Assembly: GCF_028389875.1 (NCBI RefSeq)
Contig: NC_084702.1
Span: 57,204,553 to 57,268,552 of the forward strand
From: Rhea pennata
Taxonomy: Eukaryota > Chordata > Aves > Rheiformes > Rheidae
DNA: 64,000 nucleotides
Direction of reading: 5' to 3'
Below, piece by piece: positions 1-13,930 of the stretch. The notes beneath the pieces were generated by a model that saw nothing but the letters and a program-made list of their open reading frames with translations, had not been told where the DNA came from and made no database searches. The translations under genes were made by a program, and so were the position numbers. Every line of letters begins with the position of its first letter. Positions within the stretch are counted from its first letter, which is position 1.

Positions 1-457
1 TACTGGAAAGAGTCCAGCATAGGGCTATGAGGATGATCGGAGGGCTGGAGCATCTGCCCTATGAGGAATGGCTGCGAGAGCAGGTCCTCTTGAGCCTGGA
101 GAAGAGAAGACTGAGGGGGCATCTTATCAATGTGTAGAAGTACCTGAAGGGAGGGTGTCAAGGGGACGGGAACAAACTCCTTTCTGTTTTCCCGTGTGAC
201 AGGACAAGAGGCAATGGGCAGAAATTGAAGCACAGGAAGTTCCACCTGACCGTGAGGCGGAATTTCTTCCCTGTGAGAGTGACAGGGCACTGGCACAGGT
301 TGCCCAGAGAGACTATGGAGTCTCCTTCTCTGGAGATATTCAAGGCTCACCTGGATGCAACCCTGTCTAACATGCTCTAGGTGACCCTGCTTGAGCAGGG
401 AGGTTGGACTAGATGATCTCCAGAGGTCCCTTCCAACCTTACTCATTCTATGATTCT
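1..457 (+). mobile_element. CR1 LINE 3' fragment (degenerate reverse transcriptase end plus 3' UTR)
   Basis: The + strand reads in frame from base 3 as the C-terminal tail of the CR1 ORF2 polyprotein ([20 protein letters not shown], then [20 protein letters not shown]), a segment typical of CR1 reverse transcriptase ends. A stop at 135-137 interrupts it where CR1 normally continues into YKYLKGG, and later parts need frame changes, so it is dead. The 3' part carries the usual 'gaggttggactagatgatct' and 'aggtcccttccaacc' blocks and ends at 445-457 with ATTCTATGATTCT, the short terminal repeat of avian CR1. The 5' end lies beyond the window. No target-site duplication is visible, as expected for CR1. 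Confidence 0.93.
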
Positions 458-3400
458 CTTGAAGGATCTTATGTGGACAACATGGAATAAATCACATCTT
501 ATCTGTGCTAAATATGTCCATATATACAAGTCTCTATTTGAATTTTATACTTTTCTTTGAAATTTTCAAGAGAAATACTAGCAACAGGATAGTCTAATCC
601 ACTGAGAGGCAGAGATTTTGCTCTTAGCAATTTTGCTCTTCTTAGTTAATTAAGTAGCTCTATTGTGGAGATTCTGTGGTAGTTTCTTTCTTTGATTGTT
701 GTTTTAATTTATCTTAAAATCACTGCAGATATTGTGGTAATTTGCTATTATAAATGCATGTAGAAACAAGGACTAATCTCTTTATGAACAAATACTAAGG
801 TTGTAAAAATATAAGTCTATTTAATAAGGAGAATATTGATACTTCTATCACCCTGAATTAATATCTCCATATTGCAAATCCTGTAATATTATTTTCATAT
901 TTGTAAATAAACAGAGAGATAATCTTGGCTCAGGCTAAACTTTTGGAAATATGCTACTTAATTTGAAAATACCTTCCAGAAAGATATTCAGTGAACGAAA
1001 GTGTGCCGAATGATGATGCTTTTGAGAAACCGTTTTCATAAGTTTTGTGGCAATTCGTACTGCTACCAAATAAAAAATATTAAAAAGAAAAGCTAGATCT
1101 GAAGCAGTAGTAATTTCATTTTTAGTGGTTTTGGAACAGATTTCAGCAGCAGCAAAAGGACACAAAAATGGAAGAGAGATACTATTCTTAAAATTACAGA
1201 AGATTTTCATTGCTACCATAGGAGGTTCGTAAGCTGTTCTAGAACAGGGCAAGCAAGCACTGCAGTAGCTTCTTATTAGGAAGAATGGCAGCAAAGGACC
1301 CCAAAACTAGAAAGAGGAAATAAAAATACAATGAGTAGGATTTATTATCAGAAACTAAAGAACAAATTTTTTCATTCTTAAGTCGACATGTATGTTTAGT
1401 CAGATGTATGAGACAGTAAAAGTATCTAATTCTTGCCTTTAACTATAAATAGTGTCCTGGATGAGTAGATCAGATGTGAAGAGCTACACTGCAAACAGGT
1501 TCCTTTAGTCAAATGAATCCCATCCATAAAGAACCTGAAAAATTGGACAAGAACAAGGTCCTGGAGCTATTAGGCAAGTTTCTGCTCATAATGATCCATA
1601 TTTGACCGTTCATTTGAAGACCCATGGAAATATGCAAGTCACTGTAGTTTTCAGCAACCTTAAAAAAGAGTGATGGAGAAAGAAAGTCAAGTAAATTTAC
1701 TGGAAAGCATTCCAGTCCCAAGTGTAAGGGAAAACAAGAATAGAGAAGGTAAATAGGTCTTCATATAACTAATATGAAAATGAATAACTCAAGATTGTGG
1801 AGCTCTTGACCACTTTCCAAGGAAGTAGTGAGCGGAAGTGGTGGCAGTTATGGGACTACAATGTACATTTCTGCTATCATTATAATAAGATGTTGAATAA
1901 CAAGAAAAGGTATGAAAGAGACCCAAAATTTTGAGTATAGTTATCACCATCCCTTTCTTCCTCACTAATATTATCTGCTACTATATTTAAAGGACTCAAC
2001 CCTAGTCATGGAAAAGAGTCACTGAATGGTCTGCCTGAGCAATTAATGGGGGTAGCCCTATGACACTAATACTTAATAATGAAGATACTGAAAGACAATT
2101 TAGTAAGCTGAGGAATGTGATGGACAGCTACCTAATTGCCTTGGAGAAAGTTAATTCACTACTGAAGTGTCATTATTTAAATAATGCTTGTCTGTTCAAC
2201 AGGCATGTACTTAATAGAGATGTTATTAGTGCTAAATTATAGCAAAGCTGTGAGACATCTCCATCTAAACAAGATGGGGAAGTCAAAATGAATGATGAGA
2301 TATTTATTTTGTAATTTTCTTTCAACCATATATTGCAATTACTATTGTATGCCGTATCTTTCATTACTTCATTTGTCATTCATGTTTGTTACTAGATGAT
2401 TTGTATTTTTGTTGCTCTGTTTTAAATATATAAATAATATAAAGTAATATAGAACTTTATATTAAAATGGTTTTTTAGGTGCAGAAGTAATACAAGAGGA
2501 TGAGATAGGAAGCAATAAAAATTAGGATTTTATATGAACTATAATAACTTCAACTGCTAGATGAACATGGTCAGGTGAGAATCTCAACTTTAAATTTTCA
2601 GCCTCTCATGGCTACAACAGAAAAGCTTGAAAATGCAGTAAGAGTGTTACCTGCAAGTCATATCTGGAATAGATATTTTAAAACTTCTATTGCTAGAATT
2701 TAAATCTGATTATTTTTAAGGCAAGCTTTTGTTCTGGAGTGGAGAGAGAAGTTAAATATTAATATAAAAAATAGACTGCAATAATATAGATCTCAGTTGT
2801 AAAAGCTGCATCAAAACAATCCCCAAATCACTCAAAGCCTTAAAATTATAAACCAAAGAAATTCAGGGAAAAGAGAATTCCTCTAATGCATTTGTGTATT
2901 TCATTTTATCCTCACATTTTTAGTACCTAGAAACCTATCAATAACACAATTTAATGATTCTGAAAGCTTTCACTTCCGATCAGCAATAGAAACTAGAAGC
3001 AATTTCCATTATATTTGCATAGTAACACAAAATCTAAACTCCTGTCTTTCCTATTCTTGTGTCCATTTTATCAAGAGGTCAATATATGGGACTGCCTCAC
3101 AAATCCTATATATTTGAGAAGTCTGCACTAATATAGCCAAGGATACAACCCAAAACCACACTTGTCAGATTTCATGAAGGGATAATAAGACTCTTTTCCT
3201 AACCGTCTTGAGTTTCTGTGTGTAGACAGGAAATCGAAATTATTTATATTTAATGAATTTTATTACTTCAATACAAAATAAAATATATTTATTTTTCTTT
3301 GTTCTTGGCATTTAACTCAACCCAGACAGTTTTCTTTCAGTTTAATCTGTTCATCTATTCTGCTTCCTTGGTTCTCCAGGTACTATCACAGTGTTGTAAT

Positions 3401-4412
3401 AACTTGGGTTGTAGATAATGCAAAAGACTACTGACATTTAAATGAGTTCTTTCCATTGTCCTTTGGATTTACATGTTTTCCTTTAATCTTAAATTTTTTA
3501 AAATATTTTTAATTCTAAGTTTATTATTCATATATAATATTAGCCTTTGGAATTGCTTTATGGATTTATTTTCTTAAGCAACCTATACATTGTTTTAGTA
3601 ATACTTAGTATTGCTTACTAATACTTAGTAATATTTAGAATATAACTACTAAAGTACCTGATATGACATGTTTCTTTGTTTAGTTGATTAATCATTGGCA
3701 TTGAAAAATCTTGATTTCTCCACTTTCAAAGAATAAATAAACAATGTAAGATGTTTATTTATTTGTAGGTCACTTCATGATTCTACCTTAGACTTAAATG
3801 TGTTTTATTGCCTGATCTGCCTTTCTTATAATACTTGTGCAAGTAGTAAGTACTTTGTCATTTCAGTAGTTCTATCTTAGTGGAATATTCATAAAATAAA
3901 GGATGTTTGAGTTAAGTATAAAGTGCATCATTCAGCTTTAATCACTTGTGCTTGGACTATTTTCATTTTTACCAATGAATATTTGGCATTTTGATCTTTT
4001 TTCCTTTGTCCAATAATTTTAGAAGTTATAGGTTAGCTTCTTTTTTCTAGTGGTCTGGAAGAAATTTTACTGAGTATATAGCGTAATATTGTACAATTTC
4101 AGTGCAATATTAAAGCAAATCATTTAAAAATAAAGTTCAATTATTTCAGTCTGTCACTGAAGGCAAAACAAGTTTTGCTTACACAGTTCAGACTGCTCAA
4201 GCATATCAGATGTTGCAGAATGAGCTACATAAGAATTGAAATAGGGTGTTTACTATTCACCAAATTAGTTCCTCAGATAAGAGATCCTTTAACCAATTAT
4301 TTTCTCCTTTTTTTTCTTGTTGGCCAATTGTTGCATGAGTTAGGTTTTTATTATTATTTTAAGAGGCTTTGCTGCTTCCTGGCAAGCAGGAAAAAGGCTT
4401 AATTACTTTATT

Positions 4413-4440
4413 CATGAAGTATTGCATATAATACTTCATG
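4413..4440. repeat. Perfect 11-bp inverted repeat, 6-nt loop
   Basis: CATGAAGTATT (4413-4423) is the exact reverse complement of AATACTTCATG (4430-4440), separated by gcatat. It lies in intergenic DNA with no adjacent gene, so no function is assigned. Confidence 0.8.
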
Positions 4441-6289
4441 CTTAAAAATAATAACTACAGGAATAAGTTACAGACAGCAATACTGTTTCACCCTTCTTAT
4501 ATAGACATATATAGATATCACTTCTTATAAGACATCACCTGACACACTGGAGAAATTCTTAGTAATTCCTTATATCTTCCCCATATTTTGTGGCGTTATG
4601 TCTAACTTAAATTAAGTGGGTCCTTTTATTTATTGATAACTCCCCGTTCAAATTAGGACAGTGCTATTAACTTTCTCCATTGGCTATTTTTAAATGTGTT
4701 TGCTCTTGGACTTGAACAACCAATTAGAATTCTTTTCCAGTGTATACTGCTTTGCTCATTAGGCTTAGAAAATGGGTTTCTTATTAACCAGCACAGGTTT
4801 GTCTTCTTTTTGCCAACATTTTAGCATATTGTGTCATAACAGAGGTTCAAAGGTTCATTAAGTAGCAGTTGATTTGCATTGCTTATTGCAAGACTTACTT
4901 CTAGTTAAAGAAGGAACATATGAAAAAAATAAAATTGCAATATTTAACAGTATATAAATGACACACATATAAACATTATAAAAATGATAAAACTAGAACT
5001 AATATTCAAATGTACCCAATCTTGATTGACTATATTATCAACTAAGAATCTGTATTTAAAGAGGTAGATATGAGTTTATGCCGTCTTTATGGAGCTCAGA
5101 CACTTCCCTGTCTTCAAGTAATATCTTCCAAGACCTGTGAAAGGGAGAATGTATAAAGTAAACTTACAGCCTAAGAGATACAGTCTGAAATGGAGCAACC
5201 TTTCAAAGGAACGCTTACTAGAGCCAGAGATTACCGGTGAGAATCAGTCTGCTGAGAAGTCAGACTGAGAGATCTAGAGATCATTCTTCTCCACTCACAA
5301 GCTTCAATGTTCTTTATCTTCATCTTTATATTAAAGATGTCTAGTTATGAGCTCCTGACTCAGAGTTAGTCTTATTATTCATCACCTACAAGCATTGTAA
5401 CTTGCCTGTAGTTATGGAGCAGAAGTAAAATAGTGAGAGCTTTGAGCTCTAGTGTCACTTCTACAGATGATCTCTAATGATTTGTGCTCTTCATTGTCTT
5501 TGTATCTTCCCTAGAACGTACCAATGTGCCTTCACTTTAAAAATACATAACAGTAAGCTTGCAGAAGAACATTCAAGGAAGAAATGAGATAGATACCGTG
5601 TCCAGTTTGACAGACCAAAGTTTTGTCAGTTGAGTAGATAAGCCTTTCAATTCACAAGTATGCAATATATGCCCTTATTTATAACCATGGCATTACTCTT
5701 CCCTTACATGCTTGCTGTAGCAGAACTGAGCTCCTTACTGGATGCTACTAGTGACCAGAATTGTATATTAAAGTGCTATCTTTCTGTTGTTCCATATCTA
5801 ATGCATTAATTCAGTGGCATGCTACACCCTGCTGACAAATGTAGAAGTTTAGGTGGAGGTGGCTGCCAGACTGACTGATACAAGCAGTTACATATATTGC
5901 ATTTAATAAATGATATCAATCTGCAATATTGAGCTTTCTATCTTTCTTTTTTTAGTTTAGTGCCTAACAGCTTTAATATTTCCACTATGTGATAAGTAGG
6001 TTCAACTTAGGAGAACAAGGATGAAAATTGCATTTAGTAAATACCAAAGAGATGCTTTTCTTGATGCATTGTGTTGTGTGAATATGTCTAAAAACTCTTT
6101 CAAAAATGTTTCTAGCTTGCCTCAGGTACTAACAGCTGTTACTGCTTCATATGGAAATAGTATGATTATATTTTGGCAACCCTGAAAATTAACATGATCC
6201 AAAAATACAGATCATATGAGATTTAAACTATTACTTCTCTTATTTCTATCTCAGATGAACTGTTCTTAATTTTAAAATTAAAGTGAGGG

Positions 6290-6440
6290 ATTTCTATATT
6301 AATATTACATATCACATATATCATTAATAATACAAATATTACGATATATGTTGTATTTTAATATTATATAATACCAAAATTTTAATATTTAGTATTGATA
6401 GTAATATTATGTATTACAACTATATATTATATCTTAGTAT
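6290..6440. repeat. AT-rich low-complexity stretch
   Basis: The stretch is almost wholly A/T, with repeated ATATTA, TAATATT and ATATAT words, consistent with a decayed AT microsatellite. Boundaries are by eye. Confidence 0.6.
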
Positions 6441-6970
6441 ATATTCAACTGTGTGACACATACAGCTGTACCTGAAATCAGAAGGAAAGTGCACACAGAA
6501 CTATTTCTTCATGCCTGGAATTTTGAAATAATATTTCTGTTTCAGCCACATAGTTATACTGTCTTTACTTTTAAGCTGTGAAAGGGCCACCCTTCAACAG
6601 TTTCTCCTCTCCTGGCTTCAGGATCCAGATTCTGATCCATTCAGAATCTTTGCTCTGCAGTCTAATATTCTTAAAAAAAAAAGGATAAAGTACAGAGTTT
6701 TCATGTGTTCAAGTTCTGAAAATGTGTAACAATACTAGTAAGAATGTCACAGCTCAGGGTATTTGGCTTCCTAAGTTGCTGAGAGTCATTATAGGCATAC
6801 TCATTTGTTGAATAAAACTAGGAAATAGGAGCTTCCATAGATAGCCTCCTAAGTGTCTTGGCTGCTGCTCCTTGCATCACTCAGGAGATGTCCTCCTAAG
6901 AAGTATCCTCTAAACACATGAGCAGGTAGGACTGAAGCTGTAGTGAAACTGATACTTCAGCCAGTCTTCA

Positions 6971-7225
6971 CAGAATCACAGGATTACAGAATCATAGAAT
7001 GGTTGAGGTTGAAAGGGACTTCTGGAGATCATCTAGTCCAACCCCGTGCTGAAGCAGGGTGAGCTGAAGCACGTTGCCCAGGTTTATGTCCAGATGGCTT
7101 TTGAATAACTCTTAGGATGGAGATCCCACAACATCTCTGGACAAGAGACCTCTCTGTGTTAGCTGCTGGGTTACACTCCTCTGGTGGAAAATAGTCTTGG
7201 TGTTCAGAGCATCCCCCTTAGGTCA
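6971..7225 (-). mobile_element. CR1 LINE 3' fragment, minus orientation
   Basis: Read on the + strand, the block opens with AGAATCATAGAATGGTTGAG (6988-7007), the reverse complement of the avian CR1 3' end. It continues with the hallmark words GGAGATCATCTAGTCCAACC, GCAGGGTGAGC, GTTGCCCAGG and GGATGGAGATCCCACAACAT. Similarity fades after about 7225. It is a 5'-truncated copy of roughly 250 bp, and CR1 insertions are usually 5'-truncated. A partial extra terminal unit (AGAATCACAGGATTACAG) precedes it at 6972-6989. Confidence 0.93.
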
Positions 7226-10200
7226 TTCCTTACCTATATACATATATATAAATAAATGGATGTATGTAAATATATCTGTTTAAAACCTTAGAGGGGTTTT
7301 TGCAACTAGGAGGGCTGAAGAAGCTAGTAAGAGAGCAACAGCAAGAAGATAATAGCCAGCAGGAGAATGAACCATAGGGAAGGCTGTCTTCTCTGTAGAT
7401 CTTTGTTAGATGTGTTCAAATTAAAATTAATAGAATCTTGACTTAGACAAAGAAAGTCTGTATCACATTATCTTAAACAGATGAGTAGAGGAAGTACCGC
7501 AACCAACTTTCCTATGGCTTTGAGATTAGTGATAGGATTTCAAGGTTACAGAAAAAAAAGACATGAACATTTCTTACCATACTTCCCAGCTGTTTTAATA
7601 ATAAGGCTATTAGGCAGTAGGTTGGGGTCACAGAAGAAGCTGAGGGATTTGCTTACTGGTAATAGGAAACAAGAGTTCATTATATGTTCATGACTGCTCT
7701 TCATACAATATACATGTTAAAGCTGGAAAGAATTACAGGAAGTAATCAGAACTATTTTCAGAAATTAAGATATGAATTAAATTGCTATAAATCACAGATA
7801 CAGTGTTGTAGTTGAAAACAGTAAAGAATGACAAACATCTTCTAAAGTATGTAGATAATAAATTTAGGTATTTTGGCACTAATGTTTTGAAGAAGGAGGA
7901 CCTGTTTACTACCACACAAATGGGAAAATATTATTACTGGTGAAATACCTTGAAAAATTCAAGGGCTTTAAATGAATAGTTGGCATTTTGTATCTTTTTT
8001 TCCTGAACCTCTTTTAATCCACAAATATATATATATATATAAGTAATTAAAAAATTCCTATAGATTAAATTGTAAGTTAATACACCAGATGGAATAACTG
8101 AAATAATTCTGTAGTGGGACAAATCAGGACAGTGCTGTCACAGTATTCCTAAAGGAAACACTTCTTCAGAAATATTGATAGAACAGAACTTACTGACCTA
8201 CAGTACTGACCTTACAGACCTGATCTTGTAATGTAACTGAGTCCAAAAGCCTTATTCTAAAAATTCTAGCAAGTATGAAACAGTCTCCGAATTTTAGAAG
8301 TACAAATGGCAGTATTTTGCACTTTGGGCAATATATAGTTAGCCAAAACATTACATACCTGTACCTATACACATACATATACATACACACAGAGCAAGAA
8401 AAGAAAGAAATATATTCACAACAGAATCAAAAGAAACAGTTTTTAAGCCTTGAAAGAAGTGGAAGGATTTTTTTATGGCATACAACCTGAGACAACATTA
8501 TATTTATAATCAATATATTTTTAAAAGGTAATTGTGTAAGCCATATATAGTAAGGCATATATAAAAACTCTCTTAGAAAGCAAAGTAATAAAACTATTTA
8601 CCTTATGAAATTTCATACATAAATCTAAAATATGCAAAGGCAATGAATGTTGTTTTGTAATATATTATTTCAAGGCTATACTTTTAAAAGGCAAACCTCA
8701 AAATCTGGATTTTGAAGTATGGATTTATGAAGTATGAATTGCAAATAGGAACCAGTAGCAAAAGATAAGAGTAAGCCAAGGCAGATTACACATATTATCT
8801 CGAAATTAACCACATAGCACAAATGCAGTACTGTTTCACAGAATATTTTAATCTTTATATGGTAAGATAGTACTATTGTTCCAGATATCAATATGAAATT
8901 TAAAATTACACAACCCACATATCACAGAAGATGGGATGGAGAAGGGAGAGCTAGTGTAGGGATTCAAGAATTGACACGGAAATTAATTTTGCAACAGCAT
9001 TCTGGGAAAATATGAGTGGGAAAAAAACAAAATAAATTAGAGAAAAGGTTGTTACAGTAACTGAGATATGAGATGATAAAGGCCTTGTTGAGAGTTTTTA
9101 GCTGAGTGAGCAAAAACGAAACAGGGTCACTATGAATGTGTATTGCTAACATTTTATTTTCATTTTAATTTATGTTTCATTGCAATTTCTTGGCAGAGCC
9201 ACAGAGCCAGCTTATCTGTTGATGGAACACTGCTTTTTAAACATTTCTCAGATTGTTACTAAGCAGATGGATAATTCTCATGTTGCACTTTTCACAAAAA
9301 TGATCATCTGAATTTAATATCTAATATATTATTTTGCTGACTGCATTTTCTGAACATTTCTATAATACTCCAATACATGCCCTTTTGCAAAAGTATGAAC
9401 AGTATTATTTAGCTTCTAAATATTTCTCATATGTTACGTGCATCTTACAGGAATGACCTGGGTATGAAGTAGAAAGTACACAGCTTCTTTATTCTGCCAT
9501 CGTGAATATTGCAATTTGAAGAAATACTTTACAATACAATTTAATTTTGAATAATTTTTGAAAATTTTGTAAAATCAATATTCTTGACTCAAAATGTTGC
9601 TCTTTGTGTCCTCTGCATCACATCTGAGTCCTATATTACTCAAGTTTTTACTGGCATAACCATTGCAATATAGATTCTCTTCTGACTCAGAGAACATAAA
9701 AAGTAAGCAAATTTCAGTAATAACAATAGTTGTATCACAAAATAGATACTTTTTTGAGTCCAGAATATATTTACCTACCCATTTTTTAAAAGCTACAAAC
9801 ATAGCAAAATTCCCTATTCTTTGAAAGCTGAGCTAACTGAATTTGGAAAGCCGGAAAGCAGTGAATATGGAACCTTTTTAACCCCTCTGAAAAATATGTG
9901 TGAAACTTCTCTACTACTGGCTTCTTGCCAAAACCCTCCCTGAGTTGGGATAGCTCCAAACATACTGCTGCATCACTGAGGTCTCTTCTGAGTACCCTTT
10001 TCTCCTTCTTTGGAAGACATTTCAACATTTTAAATAGGTCCACAATGACCCAGCAGGTTCTAGCTGTGCTTTGCTAGTGTGTCACCACTAGTGTATGCTG
10101 CCTGCAATGAGGCATGACATGACCATGTAAAAAGATGCCAAACCAGCTAGGATAGTGCTGGAAGACAGGGCTAGGTGAAGGGAAGAGGAGCGGGGATGTC

Positions 10201-13200
10201 ATGTCCATACAACCTGCCAAACCTGTCCCTGGGCTCATCAGCCACTGACCTGCCCCTTAATTTTTTTCTGGAGAGAGGGGAATGGGATGACTGATTGCTC
10301 CAGTCTGGAAGGGATCCTGGTACTTGGAGAGCAAGACTCTGGCATGGAAAGGGAATGACCCAAAGAGATAGCATAGATGCCCTCATTGTCATTTAAATAT
10401 CAAAATCAGAATGTCCATTGTTAAAACAAAAATAATAGCAAGCATTTTGCAGTAATATAATTATCAGATTTGTTTGGTAGGTTACCATTTTTCTAGGTGA
10501 GCTTTACATTATTCAGATCATATATAATCTGATTTTTTTTTAATTATCTGATTTTTAATCTGATAATTTTTTAATTAATTTAATTAGTGAAAGTGCCATC
10601 TCATATATCAAACCAGACACACTTGTCAAATGCTAACATAAAAAAAAAGTAAAGGAGGCTGGAGTTTTCAAGGCAAAATGTACTTTGAGAATGAAAATAA
10701 TAGCTTACTTGTCCCATCTTTTGATAGGATGCTTAGAAAAGTATTTAACCCAGGCTGCTAGTCTGTAGATACTGATAGTCTAGGATACTGATAGTAGATG
10801 AAAAAATAATCCTCCTTTTCTGCTGTGAATGCCCATGAGACTTATCAAAGGGTAATATTCAGCACTTTGTAATTCCTGATTCTGAACTGTACTCCAACAC
10901 TTCCAGTAGCTGGAGAGGTTTACATTTATTTCAGGGTTCTATTCCAGATTAATAAATTAGTCATTACTAAAGGATGTATCTGGTTTTCTAAGGGATACAA
11001 TTTTATTTGCATTGATTCACAGCATCTGAGCAGTATACACAAACTAAAATCTCCTGAAATCTCTCTCAGTAAGCATACAGTATTTTTCGGGAGCAGAGCA
11101 CTCTGCATTCACTACAGCTTTAGCACACAATGATACCACACAATATTTGTAATATTTTGACAATCCATTTTAATAGATCTGCAAAAAGTATGTATCCTAT
11201 TAATCACTTTTTATTCCACGTAAAATGTGGAATGTTAACAACTTCTCTGTTTTATCAGCAATGTGTACAAAAAGACTTTGAAACAAAAGCAATATCCTTG
11301 GCAAAACACTGATTTTGTCAGTGGCCAATTTCTGCCATCAAGAACCTGCATGCTTTCTCCCCAGCACTTCAGATCTGTTTACTGAAATCATGATTTGACA
11401 TTTGAAACTTTTAGGTTATTCTGAGCTTTGAATTTTCAGGTGCCTTGGAGAGTTTGCAGCATGCTTGCTCTCAGGTCTTGAAAAGAGAAGATTCCTTTGA
11501 CATTAGCACACCTACAGTTAGCAGTTCAGGTTTGGCATCTTTGTCTTTAAACACAAACGTTTTTCTAAAGTTCTGGATTTGCTTAGATGCTAGTTTTTAG
11601 ACACCATTAAAGCTTATCATTGTACAAAACCAATTTTTGATGCAATTTCTAATTATCATCTACATAAAAAGCTCCATGGTCAAGAAAGGCAATGGATAGG
11701 AATGGAGATAAATAGACATTCTTGTCTAATTCTGCAATTTAATTTGAAGAGCTACTTTTGAGATTCCATAGAAAGCAGTTTTTTAAATTGGGTCAAGGGG
11801 ATGTGACCTTAATAAGAAAGTTCTAGTCTACGAAATCAAGGCTTTCTTTGCATCAAATGTTAAACTCCTTTTTAACCAACATTAGGAAATACAAATATTA
11901 CCAAATTCATCTGACTTATCTGACTTTTGGCTTTTAGCCAGTAACACTATCTTACACATGTGTAGATGTAGGTCTAGGTACAGACAGATAGGCCTGTTGT
12001 GAAATTCAGAGTTCACTCACGATTCTCTATGACTTTTATGTTTCCCTGGAAAATCTAAGATGTCAAGATTAATTTTTAAAGAAGCTTCCAGTGTTGGAAT
12101 ATCCGAAGTAACCAGGCTTCTATAATGAATAATGCATTTGGATGTATCACTCTCTTTTATTTACTACCAATTAAAAGCAATGAAATACTCTTGTAACTTT
12201 TGAGGTAATAACATAATTTTAATTCTCTTTTATGAAATGCTTGAGAGACCACGAAAGTTTTTTAGAGACACCAACATACATGTTTTTTTTCCTCACTTTT
12301 GATCATAATTACACCCTTTTTTATACAACAAAACAGAATCACAATAAAATGACAAATCTTGTTCCTATGTTGTATTTCTTTCCAGCAGTGAGATGTACTG
12401 TGTTTTTATGTAGAAATAATAATGGCATACCTGCTTTACTTTTTTTTTCCCCTTTTAAAATCAAATCTGTCCTAATGAGGAATCAATAAAAAGCTGAATT
12501 TATGCTGAAATCCTTTCCCTCAGAGATCTACAGAATTTTAAAGAGACACTTTATTTTTTGTCTTGAAAGCATGCACTGAGCTATAGTTATCAGTAAAGAC
12601 AGCAATTATTGTATTTTAAGGTAAACTGTTCCTCTTTTTAAATTGACTTTAAAGCTGAAGAGGCAGAAGTTTAACAAACATATCATTTATGTTTCTTTTT
12701 CTTCAGTGGAAGCCTAATATGCGTGCAGACATCAGTCATTTTTCGTGTCAACAATTTGCCCCTTCTGAAAATGAGCCTCAAAATAATCTGAGTGGGTGGT
12801 TTTTTAGTTCTGCCAAGATATTTTTCCTTTTAAGGATTGATAACTTGTTGTGAATGTCAAAGTGAAAATTCAAAGGGAAGAGTTATTTATAAAAAAAAAA
12901 GCTTTTTTTAAAATTATGAATTCTTGTGCAACAAATATCTCTCATGCTGTCTCTACAACTCAGTGCATGAGTAGCTATCTGAAACTTTCTGTGTCCATCC
13001 CTACTTCTTGTTCAATTATCACCTCTCTCTTGCAAGCCTTTTTATCTAAATATACAAATGAAATGCAAAAGATTCGTAAAAAGTCATTCTTAAGTGGATA
13101 TTCTTTGGTAAATCCTAAAGCCAGCATACTACCCCCAGAGACCATGAACTGTTTCTTCTCCTGTAAAGGGGAGCACAAACTCCATATTATTACACACCCT

Positions 13201-13930
13201 CAGGGATAGACCTCCATCCAATATTTTTTCTTTTGTTTATAAAAGGAGGGTTTTCAGAGACTCATGCAAGATATTATTATGGATGTATTATTTTACAAAG
13301 GGATGTAATACAGTTGAGCGCACACCCTCTGCATTAAGTTGTGTGTCTACTCCAGGAGTCCCTTGTTCTGTCATTTCCCGCAGGGATAAAGAGGGAGGGG
13401 AGAAAAACAGGAGAAGTCCTACACGCCAGTAAAAAATAACAATAATAAAAAAAAGATTAAAATATAAACGTGGAGATTTTTGTGAGAATGCTGTGAGAGT
13501 CCTACTCAAACTGGTGTATCTGGTTACCTAACTTATGGTTTATTATCATCTCTGCTTTACTCCTTTCTGGTTTCTGACATTTCTAGGAATTACTCCTTCT
13601 TCATCTTCACAGGAAAATCAGACATCAACATCGTGCCTATTCAAGCAAACCCCAAAGCTGCCTTATTTTCCTTCAACACTATATTCTTTCTATTTAATGT
13701 TTAAATTATTCACGTATCTGAGTCTTTCTGTCAGCTTCACTTCATGTCTGCTACTACATTATTCAGAATTTCTCCACTACATGGTTTCTCCTTGTAGTGT
13801 GGTAATCTGCAATATTATTTCCAACAGCTGATCCTTAGATTTTACCTATGAAGCATCTATTTTTATATCTAAAATTAAGTTTATCCTGCAGGTGACTGCA
13901 TTAAATTTCCCTCATTGTCTAAAGCTGGCT
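7226..13930. other. Intergenic AT-rich DNA, no gene recognised
   Basis: No coding exon, RNA gene or identifiable transposon was recognised. There are short TA/CA simple repeats near 7230-7275, 8025-8041 and 8365-8395, and three ATCTGATTTTT words near 10525-10560. A somewhat GC-richer patch at about 10040-10390 has no identifiable content. Open frames such as 12850-13209 (119 codons) have AT-biased composition and no family likeness. Confidence 0.55.
8025..8041. repeat. (AT)n microsatellite
   Basis: A pure AT dinucleotide run of about 8 units, flanked by acaa and agtaatt. Confidence 0.85.

Larger units (their letters stand above)
458..6970. other. Intergenic AT-rich DNA, no gene recognised
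   Basis: Open frames here are short (under about 120 codons), lack family resemblance and sit in AT-rich sequence. Contents seen by eye are an 11-bp perfect hairpin at 4413-4440, repeated TACTTAGTA-type words around 3597-3640, and a very AT-rich stretch at about 6290-6440. No CR1 end, tRNA-like fold or splice-bounded coding exon was recognised. Confidence 0.6.

Noticed and set aside
12850..13209. 119-codon + strand frame in intergenic DNA
   Set aside because: AT-biased composition, no domain or motif, no flanking splice or promoter signals; consistent with chance.
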